64,000 nt of DNA from Sphingobium cupriresistens (GCF_004152865.1 NZ_SEOO01000008.1:61090-125089); one strand, 5' to 3'; positions 1 through 9,693 are shown, numbered from the stretch's first letter. The notes: generated by a model from the letters alone, not told the origin. Translations and numbers: made by a program.

Positions 1-1
1 C

Positions 2-361
2 AGCGACGAAGAGGTGCATCAGCTCAACCGCGCCTATCGCGATAAGGACAAGCCGACCAATGTCCTGTCTTTTCCGATGGTGCAGGACGACCTGCTGGAG
101 GTAACCGCCAATACCGACGATGGCGAAGTGCTGCTGGGCGATATCGTACTGGCCGAAGGGGTCTGCATCGCCGAAGCGTCGGAAAAAGGCATATCGGTGG
201 CCGATCATGCCACGCATCTGATCGTCCATGGGACTTTTCATTTGCTTGGATATGACCATATGGACGACAATGAGGCCGAAGCAATGGAAGCGCTGGAGAT
301 TGCAGCGCTTGTCAGTATGGGCCTTGCCGATCCCTATGGGGACCGAACAACTGGGGAATAA
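2..361 (+). CDS. ybeY: Endoribonuclease YbeY, 5' end cut by window edge
   Basis: This is the C-terminal part of YbeY, a zinc-dependent endoribonuclease involved in 16S rRNA 3'-end maturation and ribosome quality control in the cytoplasm. The signature His-rich motif HGTFHLLGYDH is present, with three metal-binding histidines, and TNVLSFPM upstream is typical of the family. The frame is open to the window edge, so the true start lies outside; the first ATG inside is not a credible start. The CorC-like gene follows after 8 bases, which matches the common alphaproteobacterial order phoH-ybeY-corC. Confidence 0.95.
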   Translation, partial: SDEEVHQLNRAYRDKDKPTNVLSFPMVQDDLLEVTANTDDGEVLLGDIVLAEGVCIAEASEKGISVADHATHLIVHGTFHLLGYDHMDDNEAEAMEALEIAALVSMGLADPYGDRTTGE

Positions 362-369
362 AGACTATC

Positions 370-1311
370 ATGGCAGACGGCAGTCCGAAGGACGGCACCG
401 CTTCGAAAGAAGGGGACAGTAGCAACGAGGGCGGATTATGGAGCGGCATCAAGTCGCTCCTGTTCGGCGAGGGTGAGGAAACCAGTCTCCGCAAGGAGTT
501 GGAAGAGGCGCTCGACGAATATGACGAGGACGAGCAGGACGAGAATAGCGCCGCGCCGGCCAAGGGCGACCTGTCGGCGATCGAGCGCCAGATGGTGCGC
601 AACCTGCTCCATTTTTCCGAACATACTGTCGACGATGTCGCCGTGCCGCGCGCGGACATCGTGGCGATCGAGGAGAAAGCCAGCTTCGCCGAGCTTGCCG
701 CGCTGTTTGCCGAGGCGGGACATAGCCGCGTGCCGGTCTATCGCGGGACGCTCGACACCATCGTCGGCATGATCCACATTCGCGACGCTTTCGCGATTCT
801 GGCCGGCAAGTCGCCCGTCCCGCAGACGCTGGAACCGCTGATACGCCAGCCGCTCTATGTGCCGGAAAGCATGGGCGCGCTCGACCTGCTCGCCGAAATG
901 CGCGCCAAGCGGACCCATCTCGCCATCGTGCTGGACGAATATTCGGGCACCGAAGGCCTGTTGACATTCGAGGATCTGGTCGAGGAAATCGTCGGCGACG
1001 TCGAGGACGAGCATGACGATGCGCCCGAAGCGATGCTTGTGCCGCTGGACGGCGGCCTGTGGGAAGCCGATGCGCGCGCCGAACTGGACGATGTCGCCGA
1101 GGAGATTGACGAGAGACTGGGCAACGTCGAGGAGGATGTCGATACGCTGGGTGGACTGGCCTTCGTCCTGGCCGGGCGCGTGCCGGAACCCGGCGAGATC
1201 ATCGACCATGGGCCGAGCGGCTGGAAGCTGGAAATCGTCGCAAGCGACGGCCGCCGCGTGACCCGCTTGCGGCTGCATCCTCCAGTCGAGCGGGAAGAGG
1301 CGGAGGCGTAA
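370..1311 (+). CDS. CorC/HlyC family protein with CBS domains
   Basis: A 313-aa protein with an acidic N-terminal region (about residues 1-70), a CBS pair (about 75-205, including AVPRADIVAIEE and VLDEYSGTEGL) and a C-terminal CorC_HlyC domain (about 220-300). It lacks the membrane DUF21 domain, so it is the short soluble form associated with magnesium/cobalt resistance (CorC/YbeX). It is probably cotranscribed with ybeY. The exact biochemical role of this short form is not settled. A 7-bp hairpin (1300-1306 with 1316-1322) surrounds the stop codon but has no T-tract. Confidence 0.88.
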   Translation: MADGSPKDGTASKEGDSSNEGGLWSGIKSLLFGEGEETSLRKELEEALDEYDEDEQDENSAAPAKGDLSAIERQMVRNLLHFSEHTVDDVAVPRADIVAIEEKASFAELAALFAEAGHSRVPVYRGTLDTIVGMIHIRDAFAILAGKSPVPQTLEPLIRQPLYVPESMGALDLLAEMRAKRTHLAIVLDEYSGTEGLLTFEDLVEEIVGDVEDEHDDAPEAMLVPLDGGLWEADARAELDDVAEEIDERLGNVEEDVDTLGGLAFVLAGRVPEPGEIIDHGPSGWKLEIVASDGRRVTRLRLHPPVEREEAEA

Positions 1312-1394
1312 AAGCCCTCCGCGTCACCATTATCTTGCCAGCAATAAAGGGTTACGGTCGCGAAATGTTAAGCTGCGCCGGATAGGGTGCGGCC

Positions 1395-2882
1395 ATGCGG
1401 AATGATCGGAGCAGATTTGCCGGCGCGACCAATAGCGACATGCTGTTAGCGGCGCCATGGACGATGATCGAAACGCTGCTGCTTACTGCCGTGTGCGTCG
1501 GCACCTTTTTCTTCGCCATCATCACGCCGCCCTTCCAGGCGCCGGATGAAAACCAGCATTATATGAAGGCGCTGGCGCTGGCGCGGGGGCATGTGCTGAC
1601 CGAACAGCGCGGCGAGGCGATCGGCGTAGCGTTGCCGCGGGCGGCGCTGGATATCCATGCCGTGGATTTTCCGACCGATGTGCCGCCAGCGCCGCGACGC
1701 TTCGACCGGGCGCAGATCGTCGCCAGCGCGGCCGCCGACGCCGGCCGTCCGGGCGCTGCCTTCGCCGACTTCCCGAATGTCGCCAGCTACGCGCCGAGCC
1801 TCTATGCGCCGGGCGCGGTGGGGCTGACGCTGGGGCGGGCGCTGGACCTGCCCTGGATCGGCGCCTTCTATGTCGGGCGGCTGGTCAATGCGCTGACCGG
1901 GCTGGCGCTGCTGATCGCGGCGCTGCGTCTGCTGCCCTTCGGCCGCAACGCCTTGCTTGCCACCGCCTTGCTGCCGACCTTCGCCTATCAGACCGGATCG
2001 CTGTCACCCGATGCGGTCATCAACGGTCTTGGCTTTCTGGGCCTGGCGCTGGCGCTGCGCACCGGGTTCATGGGCGGAGCGCATAGGCGATCGGCGGCTT
2101 TGCTGGTGACGGGGCCGCTGCTGGCGCTGTGCAAGGGTGTCTATCTGCCCATCATGGCGGCGGGGCTGCGTTGGCCGCAGGATCGCCGCGACCTGCGCGC
2201 CGGGCTAATTCTGGGGGCGATGGCACTGGGCGCGATCGTCTTTATCGGCTGGATGCACTATTCGGGCGGAAGCCAGGCGCTCTATCATATCCAGTCGCGC
2301 AAGACGGGCGAGACGATGATGACCGCGCCGTTGCGCGACCAGCTTGCCATCCTGCTGCATGACCCGGTCGGTTATGGGCGCATCCTCGTCAGCAGCGTGA
2401 TTGAGCGCGCGCCGGTCTATGCGCTGCAAATCGTTGGGCGTTTCGGCTGGAACGCCATCCTTTTGCCGCTAGTCGCCTATCCGCTGGGGTTGCTGATGCT
2501 GGGCGCGGGCATCGCCAATGGCAACGGTGCGCGCTTCGGCATCGGCCAGCGACTCTGGTGGCTGGCGGTGGCCGCGGGCGTCGCGCTGCTGATCGAAACG
2601 GCCATGTATCTGACCGGGACGCCGCTGGGCGCCGACTATATCCAGGGGACGCAGGGGCGCTATTTCCTGCCGCTGCTGCCGCTGGTGCTGATCGCCCTGT
2701 CGCCCGATGGCGTCGCGCGCGGTGCGCAACGGATATTCGCCGTCACGGCGATCATGCTATTGCTGATCGCCGCGGCGACGGCCTTCGACAGTTTCTGGGT
2801 GCATGGCTTCATCACCAGCGACGGGATGCCGCCGCACAGCAGCATGGCCCGCGCCCTGCTGCTCCCCTCCCCGCGCTGGTAG
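1395..2882 (+). CDS. DUF2142 family polytopic membrane protein
   Basis: A 495-aa membrane protein with about ten hydrophobic segments. The N-terminus carries the pattern of the DUF2142 family: a first membrane helix followed by PPFQAPDENQHYMKA, reminiscent of membrane glycosyltransferases that use lipid-linked sugars. The family is often linked to surface polysaccharide or lipid glycosylation; that role is inference here. The start at 1395 precedes the first helix and follows an 83-base gap after the corC-like gene. Its last 126 bases overlap the convergent PAP2 gene. Confidence 0.8.
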   Translation: MRNDRSRFAGATNSDMLLAAPWTMIETLLLTAVCVGTFFFAIITPPFQAPDENQHYMKALALARGHVLTEQRGEAIGVALPRAALDIHAVDFPTDVPPAPRRFDRAQIVASAAADAGRPGAAFADFPNVASYAPSLYAPGAVGLTLGRALDLPWIGAFYVGRLVNALTGLALLIAALRLLPFGRNALLATALLPTFAYQTGSLSPDAVINGLGFLGLALALRTGFMGGAHRRSAALLVTGPLLALCKGVYLPIMAAGLRWPQDRRDLRAGLILGAMALGAIVFIGWMHYSGGSQALYHIQSRKTGETMMTAPLRDQLAILLHDPVGYGRILVSSVIERAPVYALQIVGRFGWNAILLPLVAYPLGLLMLGAGIANGNGARFGIGQRLWWLAVAAGVALLIETAMYLTGTPLGADYIQGTQGRYFLPLLPLVLIALSPDGVARGAQRIFAVTAIMLLLIAAATAFDSFWVHGFITSDGMPPHSSMARALLLPSPRW

Positions 2883-3461
2883 CCAGACGCGACATAAAGC
2901 GAGCCAGCCCAGCCCTTCGATCCAGCCCGCGGTAACATCGCTGGGCCAATGGACGCCGAGCCAGACGCGGCTGACGCCGATCATCGCGATGATGGCAGCA
3001 GCGACGCCATAACCGGCGCGCGACCCCGCCAGCATCGCAATAGCGCCGAAGAACATCATGTTTCCTGCCGCATGGCCGCTGGGAAAACTATAGGTGTGGA
3101 CGATGTCGAGATGGGGAAGCAGGTCGGGCCGCGGCGCGGCGAAAATCTGTTTCAGGCCAAGGTTGAGCAGCGTCCCGCCGGCGATCGTCAAGGCCAGCCA
3201 TTGCGCCGCGCGCCACCGCCCAAACCATAACAATGGCAGCAGCGCCACAGCCAGCAACGCCATACGCCCTGCCGTTCCGCCGACCGCCGATGCCAGCCGC
3301 ATGACCATGGTGACCGGGCCGCCTGTCGCCGTTTCCCGCGCCTGGCCGGCCGCGGTCATCAGCCCGACATTCACACCGTCGAGCCACCCTGCCCTTTGCG
3401 CCAGCGCGATCAGCAGCACGCAAAAAAGCGCGAGAGCTAAAGCCCCCGCGCCTTTCAGCAT
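2757..3461 (-). CDS. PAP2 superfamily phosphatase, membrane-bound
   Basis: A 234-aa membrane phosphatase. All three PAP2 motifs are visible: KQIFAAPRP (residues 104-112), FPSGH (126-130) and SRVWLGVHWPSD (164-175) with the catalytic histidines. Likely substrates are lipid phosphates such as undecaprenyl diphosphate or phosphatidic acid. The ATG at 3461 was chosen because it directly precedes the first membrane helix; the frame is open further upstream but that would run into lpdA. Residues after about 197 are hydrophilic and lie antisense to the end of the DUF2142 gene, so the C-terminal tail is odd for the family. Confidence 0.85.
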   Translation of the reverse strand: MLKGAGALALALFCVLLIALAQRAGWLDGVNVGLMTAAGQARETATGGPVTMVMRLASAVGGTAGRMALLAVALLPLLWFGRWRAAQWLALTIAGGTLLNLGLKQIFAAPRPDLLPHLDIVHTYSFPSGHAAGNMMFFGAIAMLAGSRAGYGVAAAIIAMIGVSRVWLGVHWPSDVTAGWIEGLGWLALCRVWLPARGGEQQGAGHAAVRRHPVAGDEAMHPETVEGRRRGDQQ

Positions 3462-3474
3462 CGCTATGCGCCGA

Positions 3475-4869
3475 TCAGATATGGAGCGCACGGCCATAAG
3501 CCGCCAGCACGCTTTCATGCATCGATTCCGAAATGGTCGGATGCGGGAACACGGTGTGCATCAGTTCCGCCTCGGTCGTCTCAAGGGTCTTGCCGATGGT
3601 ATAGCCCTGGATCATCTCGGTAACTTCCGCGCCGATCATATGCGCGCCCAGCAATTCGCCGGTCTTGGCGTCGAATATGGTCTTGGTGAAGCCTTCCGCC
3701 TCGCCCAGCGCGATCGCCTTGCCATTGCCGATGAAGGGGAACATGCCGACCTTCACCTCGTAACCAGCTTCCTTCGCCTTGGCTTCGGTCAGGCCGACGC
3801 TGGCGATTTGAGGGTGGCAGTAGGTGCAGCCCGGAATGTTGCGCACGTCCATGGCATGGGGATGTTTGCCGGCGATGGCTTCGGCCACGATCACGCCTTC
3901 ATGGCTGGCCTTGTGGGCCAGCCATGGCGGCGCGGTGACATCGCCGATCGCCCAAATGCCATCGACATTGGTCTTGCAGGTGGGGTCGGTGACGATATGG
4001 CCGCGCTCGGCCTTGATGCCCAATTCCTCCAGGCCGATATTCTCGGTGTTGGGGACGATGCCGACAGCAACGATGACATGGCTGTAATCGCCATGCACCA
4101 CCTTGCCGTCCTTGCCCTTAATCGCGGCCTTCACGCCGTTCGCGCCGACTTCCAGCGTCTCGACGCCCGCGCCGGTCATGATGGTCATGCCCTGCTTCTT
4201 GAGCGCCTTTTCGAGAAAGGCGGAGACATCGGCATCCTCGACGGGAACGATCCGGTCCATCATTTCGACCACGGTCACGTCCGCGCCCATGTCGTTATAG
4301 AAGCTGGCAAATTCGATGCCGATCGCGCCCGAACCGATGACGAGCAGCTTGGCCGGCATTTCCGCCGGGGTCATGGCGTGGCGATAGGTCCACACACGCT
4401 TGCCGTCCGCCTTGGCGAAGGGCAGGTCGCGGGCGCGGGCGCCCGTGGCGACGATGATGTTCTTGGCGGTCAGTTCTTCGGTCTTGCCGTCCTTGCTGAC
4501 GGACAGCTTGCCTTTGCCCAGCAGCTTGCCGTCGCCCATATGAACGGCGATCTTGTTCTTCTTCATCAGATGCGTGACGCCCTGATTAAGTTGCTTGGCG
4601 ACGCCGCGCGAGCGCTTCACCACCGCTTCGATGTCGGCCGTGATATTGTCCGCCGCCAGGCCATAATCCTTGGCATGCTGCATATAATGAAAGATTTCGG
4701 CAGACCGCAGCAGCGCCTTGGTCGGGATGCAGCCCCAGTTGAGGCAAATGCCGCCCAGATTTTCGCGCTCGACGATCGCGGTCTTGAGCCCCAATTGGGC
4801 GCTGCGGATGGCGGCGACATAGCCGCCGGGGCCGGAGCCCAGAACGATGACATCGTAATTCTCAGCCAT
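3475..4869 (-). CDS. lpdA: Dihydrolipoyl dehydrogenase (E3)
   Basis: A 464-aa flavoprotein disulfide reductase that reoxidises dihydrolipoamide with NAD+ in the pyruvate dehydrogenase complex, and probably other 2-oxoacid complexes. Visible are the FAD-binding GSGPGGYVAA, the redox-active disulfide in GGICLNWGCIPTK (C42 and C47), the NAD-binding VIGSGAIGIEFA and the C-terminal active-site HPHPTISE. Full family length. It lies on the same strand as pdhC and the thioesterase, 29 bases after the thioesterase stop, so it belongs to a pdhC-thioesterase-lpdA operon, with the PAP2 gene starting 13 bases past its stop. Confidence 0.97.
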   Translation of the reverse strand: MAENYDVIVLGSGPGGYVAAIRSAQLGLKTAIVERENLGGICLNWGCIPTKALLRSAEIFHYMQHAKDYGLAADNITADIEAVVKRSRGVAKQLNQGVTHLMKKNKIAVHMGDGKLLGKGKLSVSKDGKTEELTAKNIIVATGARARDLPFAKADGKRVWTYRHAMTPAEMPAKLLVIGSGAIGIEFASFYNDMGADVTVVEMMDRIVPVEDADVSAFLEKALKKQGMTIMTGAGVETLEVGANGVKAAIKGKDGKVVHGDYSHVIVAVGIVPNTENIGLEELGIKAERGHIVTDPTCKTNVDGIWAIGDVTAPPWLAHKASHEGVIVAEAIAGKHPHAMDVRNIPGCTYCHPQIASVGLTEAKAKEAGYEVKVGMFPFIGNGKAIALGEAEGFTKTIFDAKTGELLGAHMIGAEVTEMIQGYTIGKTLETTEAELMHTVFPHPTISESMHESVLAAYGRALHI

Positions 4870-4898
4870 TGTCAGTCTCGCTTATTGTCTTGATAAAG

Positions 4899-5300
4899 TC
4901 ACACGCCCGGCAGGGGCGGCACGGAACGGGGCTGGCGATCCTCACCGATCGCCACGAAGCTGAAGGTCGCGTGGGTCACGCGGTAGGACCGGTCGTCATG
5001 CCGGGCGCGCCGCCAGGCTTCGACATAGATTTTCATCGACGTACGCCCGACGGATTTGAGCGTGGCGAATACCGACACCTCATCCCCGACCACGACGGGA
5101 CGCAGGAAGGTCATCCCTTCCACCGCGATCGTCACGGCGCGACCATGGCTGTGCCGGGCGGCGACGGAACCCGCCGCCGAATCCATCAGACTCATCAACC
5201 AGCCGCCGAAAATATCCCCATAGGGATTGGTATCGGTCGGCATGGCGATGACACGCACCGCCGGACTGATATCCGGCGGGGTTTCATCGACATAGGCCAT
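4899..5300 (-). CDS. Hotdog-fold acyl-CoA thioesterase (YciA-like)
   Basis: A 133-aa hotdog thioesterase of the acyl-CoA hydrolase type. The core motif NPYGDIFGGWLMSLMD, with the helix Asp, and the RPVVVGDEV strand are typical. Such enzymes hydrolyse acyl-CoA to free acid and CoA. Its ATG overlaps the pdhC stop by one base (TGATG), so translation is probably coupled to the E2 subunit. This suggests a role in acyl-CoA or CoA balance next to acetyl-CoA production. The substrate cannot be told from sequence. Confidence 0.88.
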   Translation of the reverse strand: MAYVDETPPDISPAVRVIAMPTDTNPYGDIFGGWLMSLMDSAAGSVAARHSHGRAVTIAVEGMTFLRPVVVGDEVSVFATLKSVGRTSMKIYVEAWRRARHDDRSYRVTHATFSFVAIGEDRQPRSVPPLPGV

Positions 5301-6607
5301 CAGGCCAGCATACCGATCGGGTTTTCGACCAGTTCCTTGAAGGCCTTCATCAGGCGTGCGCCATCGGCGCCGTCGATCGCGCGATGGTCGAAGCTGCCGG
5401 TCGCCGACATGACGGTCGCAATCTGAAGCGAGTCATCGACGATATACGGACGCTTTTCACCCGCGCCGATCGCCATGATCATGGCCTGGGGCGGGTTAAT
5501 GACGGCTTCGAACTGCTTGATGCCGAACATGCCCATGTTGGACAGCGACGCGGTGCCGCCCTGATATTCTTCGGGCTTCAGTTTGCCGTCCTTGGCGCGG
5601 CTGGCCAGATCCTTCATCGCGTTGGAAATGGCGGCGACGCCCTTGCCGCCCGCGTCCGTGATGATCGGGGTGATGAGGCCACCGGGGATCGACACGGCCA
5701 CGCTAACGTCGGCACGTTTGAACTGGAGCATCTGGTCGCCGGCGAACTGCACGTTGCACTCAGGCACCTGCTCCAGCGCGACGCCCAGCGCCTTGATGAG
5801 CAGGTCGTTGACCGACAGCTTGACCTTGCGGCTTTCCAGACCGGCATTGAGTTCGCCGCGCAGTTTGAGCAGCTTGTCGAGCTGAATATCGACGGTCAGG
5901 TAGATGTGCGGCACCTGCTGCTTGGATTCGGTCAGGCGGCGCGCGATCGTCTTGCGCATACCGCTGAGCTTGACGACTTCGTGCGGAATGCCGAAATCCT
6001 GCGCGGCGGCAGCGACCGGGGCGGGCGCAGGAGCCGCGGCAGCAGGCGCGGGGGCAGCGCTCGGCGCGACTGCACCGGGCTGGGCACCTTCGATATCCGC
6101 CTTGACGATGCGGCCGTTAGTGCCCGATCCAGTGATGCTGGCCAGATCGATGCCCTTCTCTTCCGCCAGGCGGCGCGCCAACGGGCTGACCTTCACGCGG
6201 TCGTCCGATGCGACCGAAGGCTTGGCCGCCGCGGCCGCCGCCTTGGGCGCGGTATCCGCCTTGGGAGCCGATGCGGTGTCTGCCTTGGCGGGGACAGGGT
6301 CCGCCTTGGGCGCGGGAGCGGCGTCCGCCTTGGCGCCGCCAGCGGCGACGGTCGCGGCGTCTTCACCCTCTTCGGCGATGATGGCGATGACGGTGCCGAC
6401 CTTCACGCCTTCGGCCCCTTCGGCGATCAGGATCTTGGCGATCACGCCTTCATCGACCGCTTCGAATTCCATCGTCGCCTTGTCGGTTTCGATCTCCGCC
6501 AGCAGATCGCCGGACGATACCGTGTCGCCCTCCTTGACCAGCCATTTGGCCAGCGTCCCTTCCTCCATGGTCGGGGACAATGCGGGCATCTGGATCGTCT
6601 TGCTCAT
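5300..6607 (-). CDS. pdhC: Pyruvate dehydrogenase E2, dihydrolipoamide acetyltransferase
   Basis: The start at 6607 gives a 435-aa protein beginning directly with the lipoyl domain (residues 1-78; lipoyl Lys43 in ETDKATMEF). An Ala/Pro/Lys-rich linker follows (about 85-150), then the peripheral subunit-binding domain ([16 protein letters not shown]) and the catalytic acetyltransferase domain with [12 protein letters not shown] near the C-terminus. It transfers acetyl groups to CoA. E1 genes are not in the window between it and its upstream neighbour. The frame is open 20 codons further upstream, but those residues do not resemble the family. Confidence 0.95.
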   Translation of the reverse strand: MSKTIQMPALSPTMEEGTLAKWLVKEGDTVSSGDLLAEIETDKATMEFEAVDEGVIAKILIAEGAEGVKVGTVIAIIAEEGEDAATVAAGGAKADAAPAPKADPVPAKADTASAPKADTAPKAAAAAAKPSVASDDRVKVSPLARRLAEEKGIDLASITGSGTNGRIVKADIEGAQPGAVAPSAAPAPAAAAPAPAPVAAAAQDFGIPHEVVKLSGMRKTIARRLTESKQQVPHIYLTVDIQLDKLLKLRGELNAGLESRKVKLSVNDLLIKALGVALEQVPECNVQFAGDQMLQFKRADVSVAVSIPGGLITPIITDAGGKGVAAISNAMKDLASRAKDGKLKPEEYQGGTASLSNMGMFGIKQFEAVINPPQAMIMAIGAGEKRPYIVDDSLQIATVMSATGSFDHRAIDGADGARLMKAFKELVENPIGMLA

Positions 6608-6733
6608 GCTTTCGGGCCTCTTCTTGGCTTTACGGCTTTGGTCATTTTGATGCCCGTTTTCACCCATTCGCCGGATCGGTCAAGCGACGCCTTGTCAGAG
6701 GGGCTTTTATCCCCCACATTTCACCATTATGGT

Positions 6734-6756
6734 TAGTCGGGCGCTTTGACCGACTA
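6734..6756. promoter_or_regulatory. Inverted repeat between pdhC and universal stress gene
   Basis: A 7-bp perfect inverted repeat (TAGTCGG at 6734-6740 and CCGACTA at 6750-6756) sits in the 184-base region between the divergent pdhC and usp genes. It has no T-tract, so it is more likely an operator or a leader hairpin of the stress gene than a terminator. Function unknown. Confidence 0.3.
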
Positions 6757-6791
6757 CTCACGCCATAAATTACATGCAGGGGCGATAAGAA

Positions 6792-7247
6792 GTGCGGACA
6801 TATCTGGTTGTTGTGGACGAATCGCCTGAGGCGGAAACCGCCTTGCGCTTCGCCGCGCGGCGCGCAGCCAAGACCGGCGGCGCGGTCCGCATCCTGGCGT
6901 TAATCCCCCCGGCCGAGTTCGTGCAGTGGGGCGGCGTCCAAGCCACGATGGAAGACGAAGCGCTGCAACGCGCCGAGGCGCTGGTGACGAGCGCGGCCGG
7001 CACGCTGACCAATGAATCAGGCATCCGTCCCAGCATTACCGTGAGACAGGGTGAGGCGGTCGCTGTCGTGCGCGGCACGCTGGAGGAAATGGACGATGTC
7101 GCGGCGCTGGTGCTGGGCGCTGCCGCCAGCGGGAATCCTGGCAAGCTGGTGACGCATTTTGCAGGCGCGGATGCAGGCAAGCTGCCCTGCCCGCTCATGA
7201 TCATTCCAGGCGGACTGGACAGCGAGGCGATCGACCGGCTGAGTTGA
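6792..7247 (+). CDS. Universal stress protein (UspA family)
   Basis: A 151-aa single-domain USP: N-terminal strand RTYLVVVDESPEAE, the variable helix region, and C-terminal VAALVLGAAASGNPGK with PCPLMIIP. The classic ATP-binding G-x2-G-x9-G-S/T is not clearly intact, so nucleotide binding is uncertain. Translation starts at GTG 6792, chosen because it begins the first beta strand. The gene stands alone; RNase R on the other strand ends 15 bases beyond its stop. Confidence 0.9.
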   Translation: MRTYLVVVDESPEAETALRFAARRAAKTGGAVRILALIPPAEFVQWGGVQATMEDEALQRAEALVTSAAGTLTNESGIRPSITVRQGEAVAVVRGTLEEMDDVAALVLGAAASGNPGKLVTHFAGADAGKLPCPLMIIPGGLDSEAIDRLS

Positions 7248-7262
7248 TTTTCCGTCGACGTT

Positions 7263-9620
7263 TTACCGCTTATGCTTGCCGCGCTTTGCGCCCTGGTGGC
7301 GGATATTGATCGGGCGACCGCGGTGGGCGCCGGGCCGGGTGCGATCACGCTTCATCGGGCCGCTGCGGGGCGCGGGATTGTCGGGCAGTTCAAAGCGTAG
7401 CGAGCCGTTGATCGGATCGGCTTCCGCCAATCGCAGTTCCAGCCGCTGGCCGACCGTGTAGCGATCGCCGCTTTCGACGCCCTGCAAGGCCTTGCCCGCT
7501 TCGTCATAAAAGAAATGTTCGGCGCCCATGGTGGACACCGGCACCAGTCCGTCGCCGCCCAGCCCGTCGACCGTGGCGAAGAAGCCGAAATTCTGGACCC
7601 CGGTGATGCGCGCCTTGACGATTTCGCCGACATGGGCGGACAGGAAGGCAGCAACATAGCGATCGACGGTCTCACGCTCCGCCTCCATCGCGCGGCGTTC
7701 ATGGCCGGAGATGAGTTCGCCGACCCGGCCCATATTCTCGTAATCGTCCTGGCTGAGCGCGGTGCGATCCGGGATCGTCCCGCCCTTTTGCGCGGGCAGT
7801 TCCAGGCTGTAGGCGCCGACCAGGGCGCGATGGACCAGCAGGTCCGCATAGCGGCGGATGGGCGAGGTAAAATGGGCGTAGCTGCCCAGCGCGAGGCCGA
7901 AATGGCCCATATTTTGCGGGCTGTAATAAGCCTGGGTCTGGCTGCGCAGGATCTGGACCATGATCTGCTCCTTCTCCTCCGACTCCGCGATTTTGCGGAT
8001 CAGCGCGTTGAAGGTCGATGGGCGGATGACCTGACCAAGCGCGAAATCCATGTCGAAGGTGGCGAGATAGTCTTTGAGCGCGACCAGTTTTTCGCGGCCC
8101 GGCGCTTCATGCACGCGGTACATGACGGGGGCCTTCTTCGCCTCCAGCGCCTTGGCCGCCGCGACGTTCGCCGCGATCATATAATCCTCGATCAGCATAT
8201 GGGCGTCGAGCCGTTCGCGCACCGCGACGCTGACGATCTTGCCATGCTCGTCCAGCACCACGCGGCGTTCGGGCAGGTCGAGCGCCAGCGGATCGCGTGC
8301 GTCCCGCGCCTTGCGCAGCAACGACCAGCAGGCCCAGAGCGGCTGGAGGGCAACGTCCAGAAGCGCATCCGCTTGTTTGCGCGAAGGCGTCGGCGTTGCG
8401 TCGTCTTCCGCGCCGTCGATCGCGGCCTGCGCATCTTCATAGGCCAGCACCGCCGCGACACGGATCACGGCGCGGGTAAAGCGCCAGGCGGTGACCTTTC
8501 CGTTCGCATTGATGGTGAGATGGCAGGCCATCGCCGCCCGGTCCTGCCCGGCACGCAGCGAACACATGTCGGACGACAGGTCGTGGGGGAGCATCGGCAC
8601 GACCTGGTCGGGAAAATAGACGCTGTTGCCGCGCTTGCGCGCTTCCTTGTCCAGCGCGCTGCCGGGCCGGACATAATAGCTGACATCGGCGATGGCCACG
8701 ATCGCCTTATAGCCGCCGGCATTGGCGTCATCGTCATCCGGGATCGCCCATACCGCATCGTCATGGTCGCGAGCGTCCGACGGATCGATCGCCACGATCG
8801 GCAGATGGCGCAGATCCTCGCGCTTGTCCTCATGCAATGGCAGGGCGGAGGCGGTGATCGCTTCCTCCTCCACCCGCTCCGGGAAGACATGGGGGATGCC
8901 ATGCTTGTGGATCGCGATCAGGCTGAAGCTGCGCGGGGCGAAGGGGTCGCCGAGAATGTCGGTGACGCGGGCGGCGATGCGCGGCGGGCGGCCATGGGGT
9001 TCGGCCAGCACCAGGTCGCCGGGCTTGGCGTTGCCGACGTCGCTGATCGGCGTATCCTTGCGGACGCGCTTGTCGACCGGGCGGAGCCATAGCTTGCCGT
9101 CGGCCATCACCTCCACCACGCCCAGCAATTCCTCGCTGGCCTTGGCGAGCTTCTTCATGACGTGGGCGACATAGCCGCGCCCGGCTTCCTCGGTGCGGGC
9201 TAGGATGCGGTCGCCGATGGTCAAGGCGCCGCGTTTGCCGCGTTCCAGCACGCGCAGGCGGGGCGCGGGCTGGCCTTCGGCTTCCCACCGTTCGGGCGTG
9301 GCGATCAGGGTCGTGTCATCGACATCGACGATGCGCAGCACCGTGACCTTGGGCACGCCGCCCATCTTGTGGAAGGCGCGCGCGGGGCCAAGGTCGATCA
9401 ACCCTTCATCGGCCATATCCTTGAGCAACGCCTTGAGCGCAATCTTTTCCTGCCCCTTGAGGCCGAACGCCTTGGCGATCTCGCGCTTGCCGGCGGGTTG
9501 GTCGGAACTGGTGATGAAGTCCATCACCGCGTCGCGGGTCGGGAAGCCGGCGGGCCGGACCTTGGTGCGCACCGGGGCGCGAGGGGGGGCGGATGCTTTG
9601 TTCTTGGGGGTCGATGCCAT
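7263..9620 (-). CDS. rnr: Ribonuclease R
   Basis: A 785-aa 3'-5' exoribonuclease of the RNB family, degrading structured RNA in the cytoplasm. Order: an N-terminal winged-helix-like region, cold-shock-like domains, the RNB catalytic core with the acidic cluster DPSDARDHDDAV and FPDQVVPMLPHDLS, a C-terminal S1 domain (VGEIVKARITGVQNFGFFATV) and a basic tail rich in Arg/Lys. The ATG at 9620 (MASTPKNK) was preferred over an upstream in-frame start because the family begins with a basic disordered stretch. It is convergent with the universal stress gene. Confidence 0.95.
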   Translation of the reverse strand: MASTPKNKASAPPRAPVRTKVRPAGFPTRDAVMDFITSSDQPAGKREIAKAFGLKGQEKIALKALLKDMADEGLIDLGPARAFHKMGGVPKVTVLRIVDVDDTTLIATPERWEAEGQPAPRLRVLERGKRGALTIGDRILARTEEAGRGYVAHVMKKLAKASEELLGVVEVMADGKLWLRPVDKRVRKDTPISDVGNAKPGDLVLAEPHGRPPRIAARVTDILGDPFAPRSFSLIAIHKHGIPHVFPERVEEEAITASALPLHEDKREDLRHLPIVAIDPSDARDHDDAVWAIPDDDDANAGGYKAIVAIADVSYYVRPGSALDKEARKRGNSVYFPDQVVPMLPHDLSSDMCSLRAGQDRAAMACHLTINANGKVTAWRFTRAVIRVAAVLAYEDAQAAIDGAEDDATPTPSRKQADALLDVALQPLWACWSLLRKARDARDPLALDLPERRVVLDEHGKIVSVAVRERLDAHMLIEDYMIAANVAAAKALEAKKAPVMYRVHEAPGREKLVALKDYLATFDMDFALGQVIRPSTFNALIRKIAESEEKEQIMVQILRSQTQAYYSPQNMGHFGLALGSYAHFTSPIRRYADLLVHRALVGAYSLELPAQKGGTIPDRTALSQDDYENMGRVGELISGHERRAMEAERETVDRYVAAFLSAHVGEIVKARITGVQNFGFFATVDGLGGDGLVPVSTMGAEHFFYDEAGKALQGVESGDRYTVGQRLELRLAEADPINGSLRFELPDNPAPRSGPMKRDRTRPGAHRGRPINIRHQGAKRGKHKR

Positions 9621-9693
9621 GGACCAGTTATAGGCAGGCGCCACGCCCGACGCCAGCGCTATGGCAGGCCATACAGGCGCAATGTCAGCATTC

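Noticed and set aside
3094..4893. Long 599-aa frame opposite lpdA
   Set aside because: It is the antisense of lpdA with no domain likeness; high GC at third positions keeps the reverse frame open.
7515..9092. 525-aa frame opposite rnr
   Set aside because: Antisense shadow of RNase R; no start context and no family likeness.
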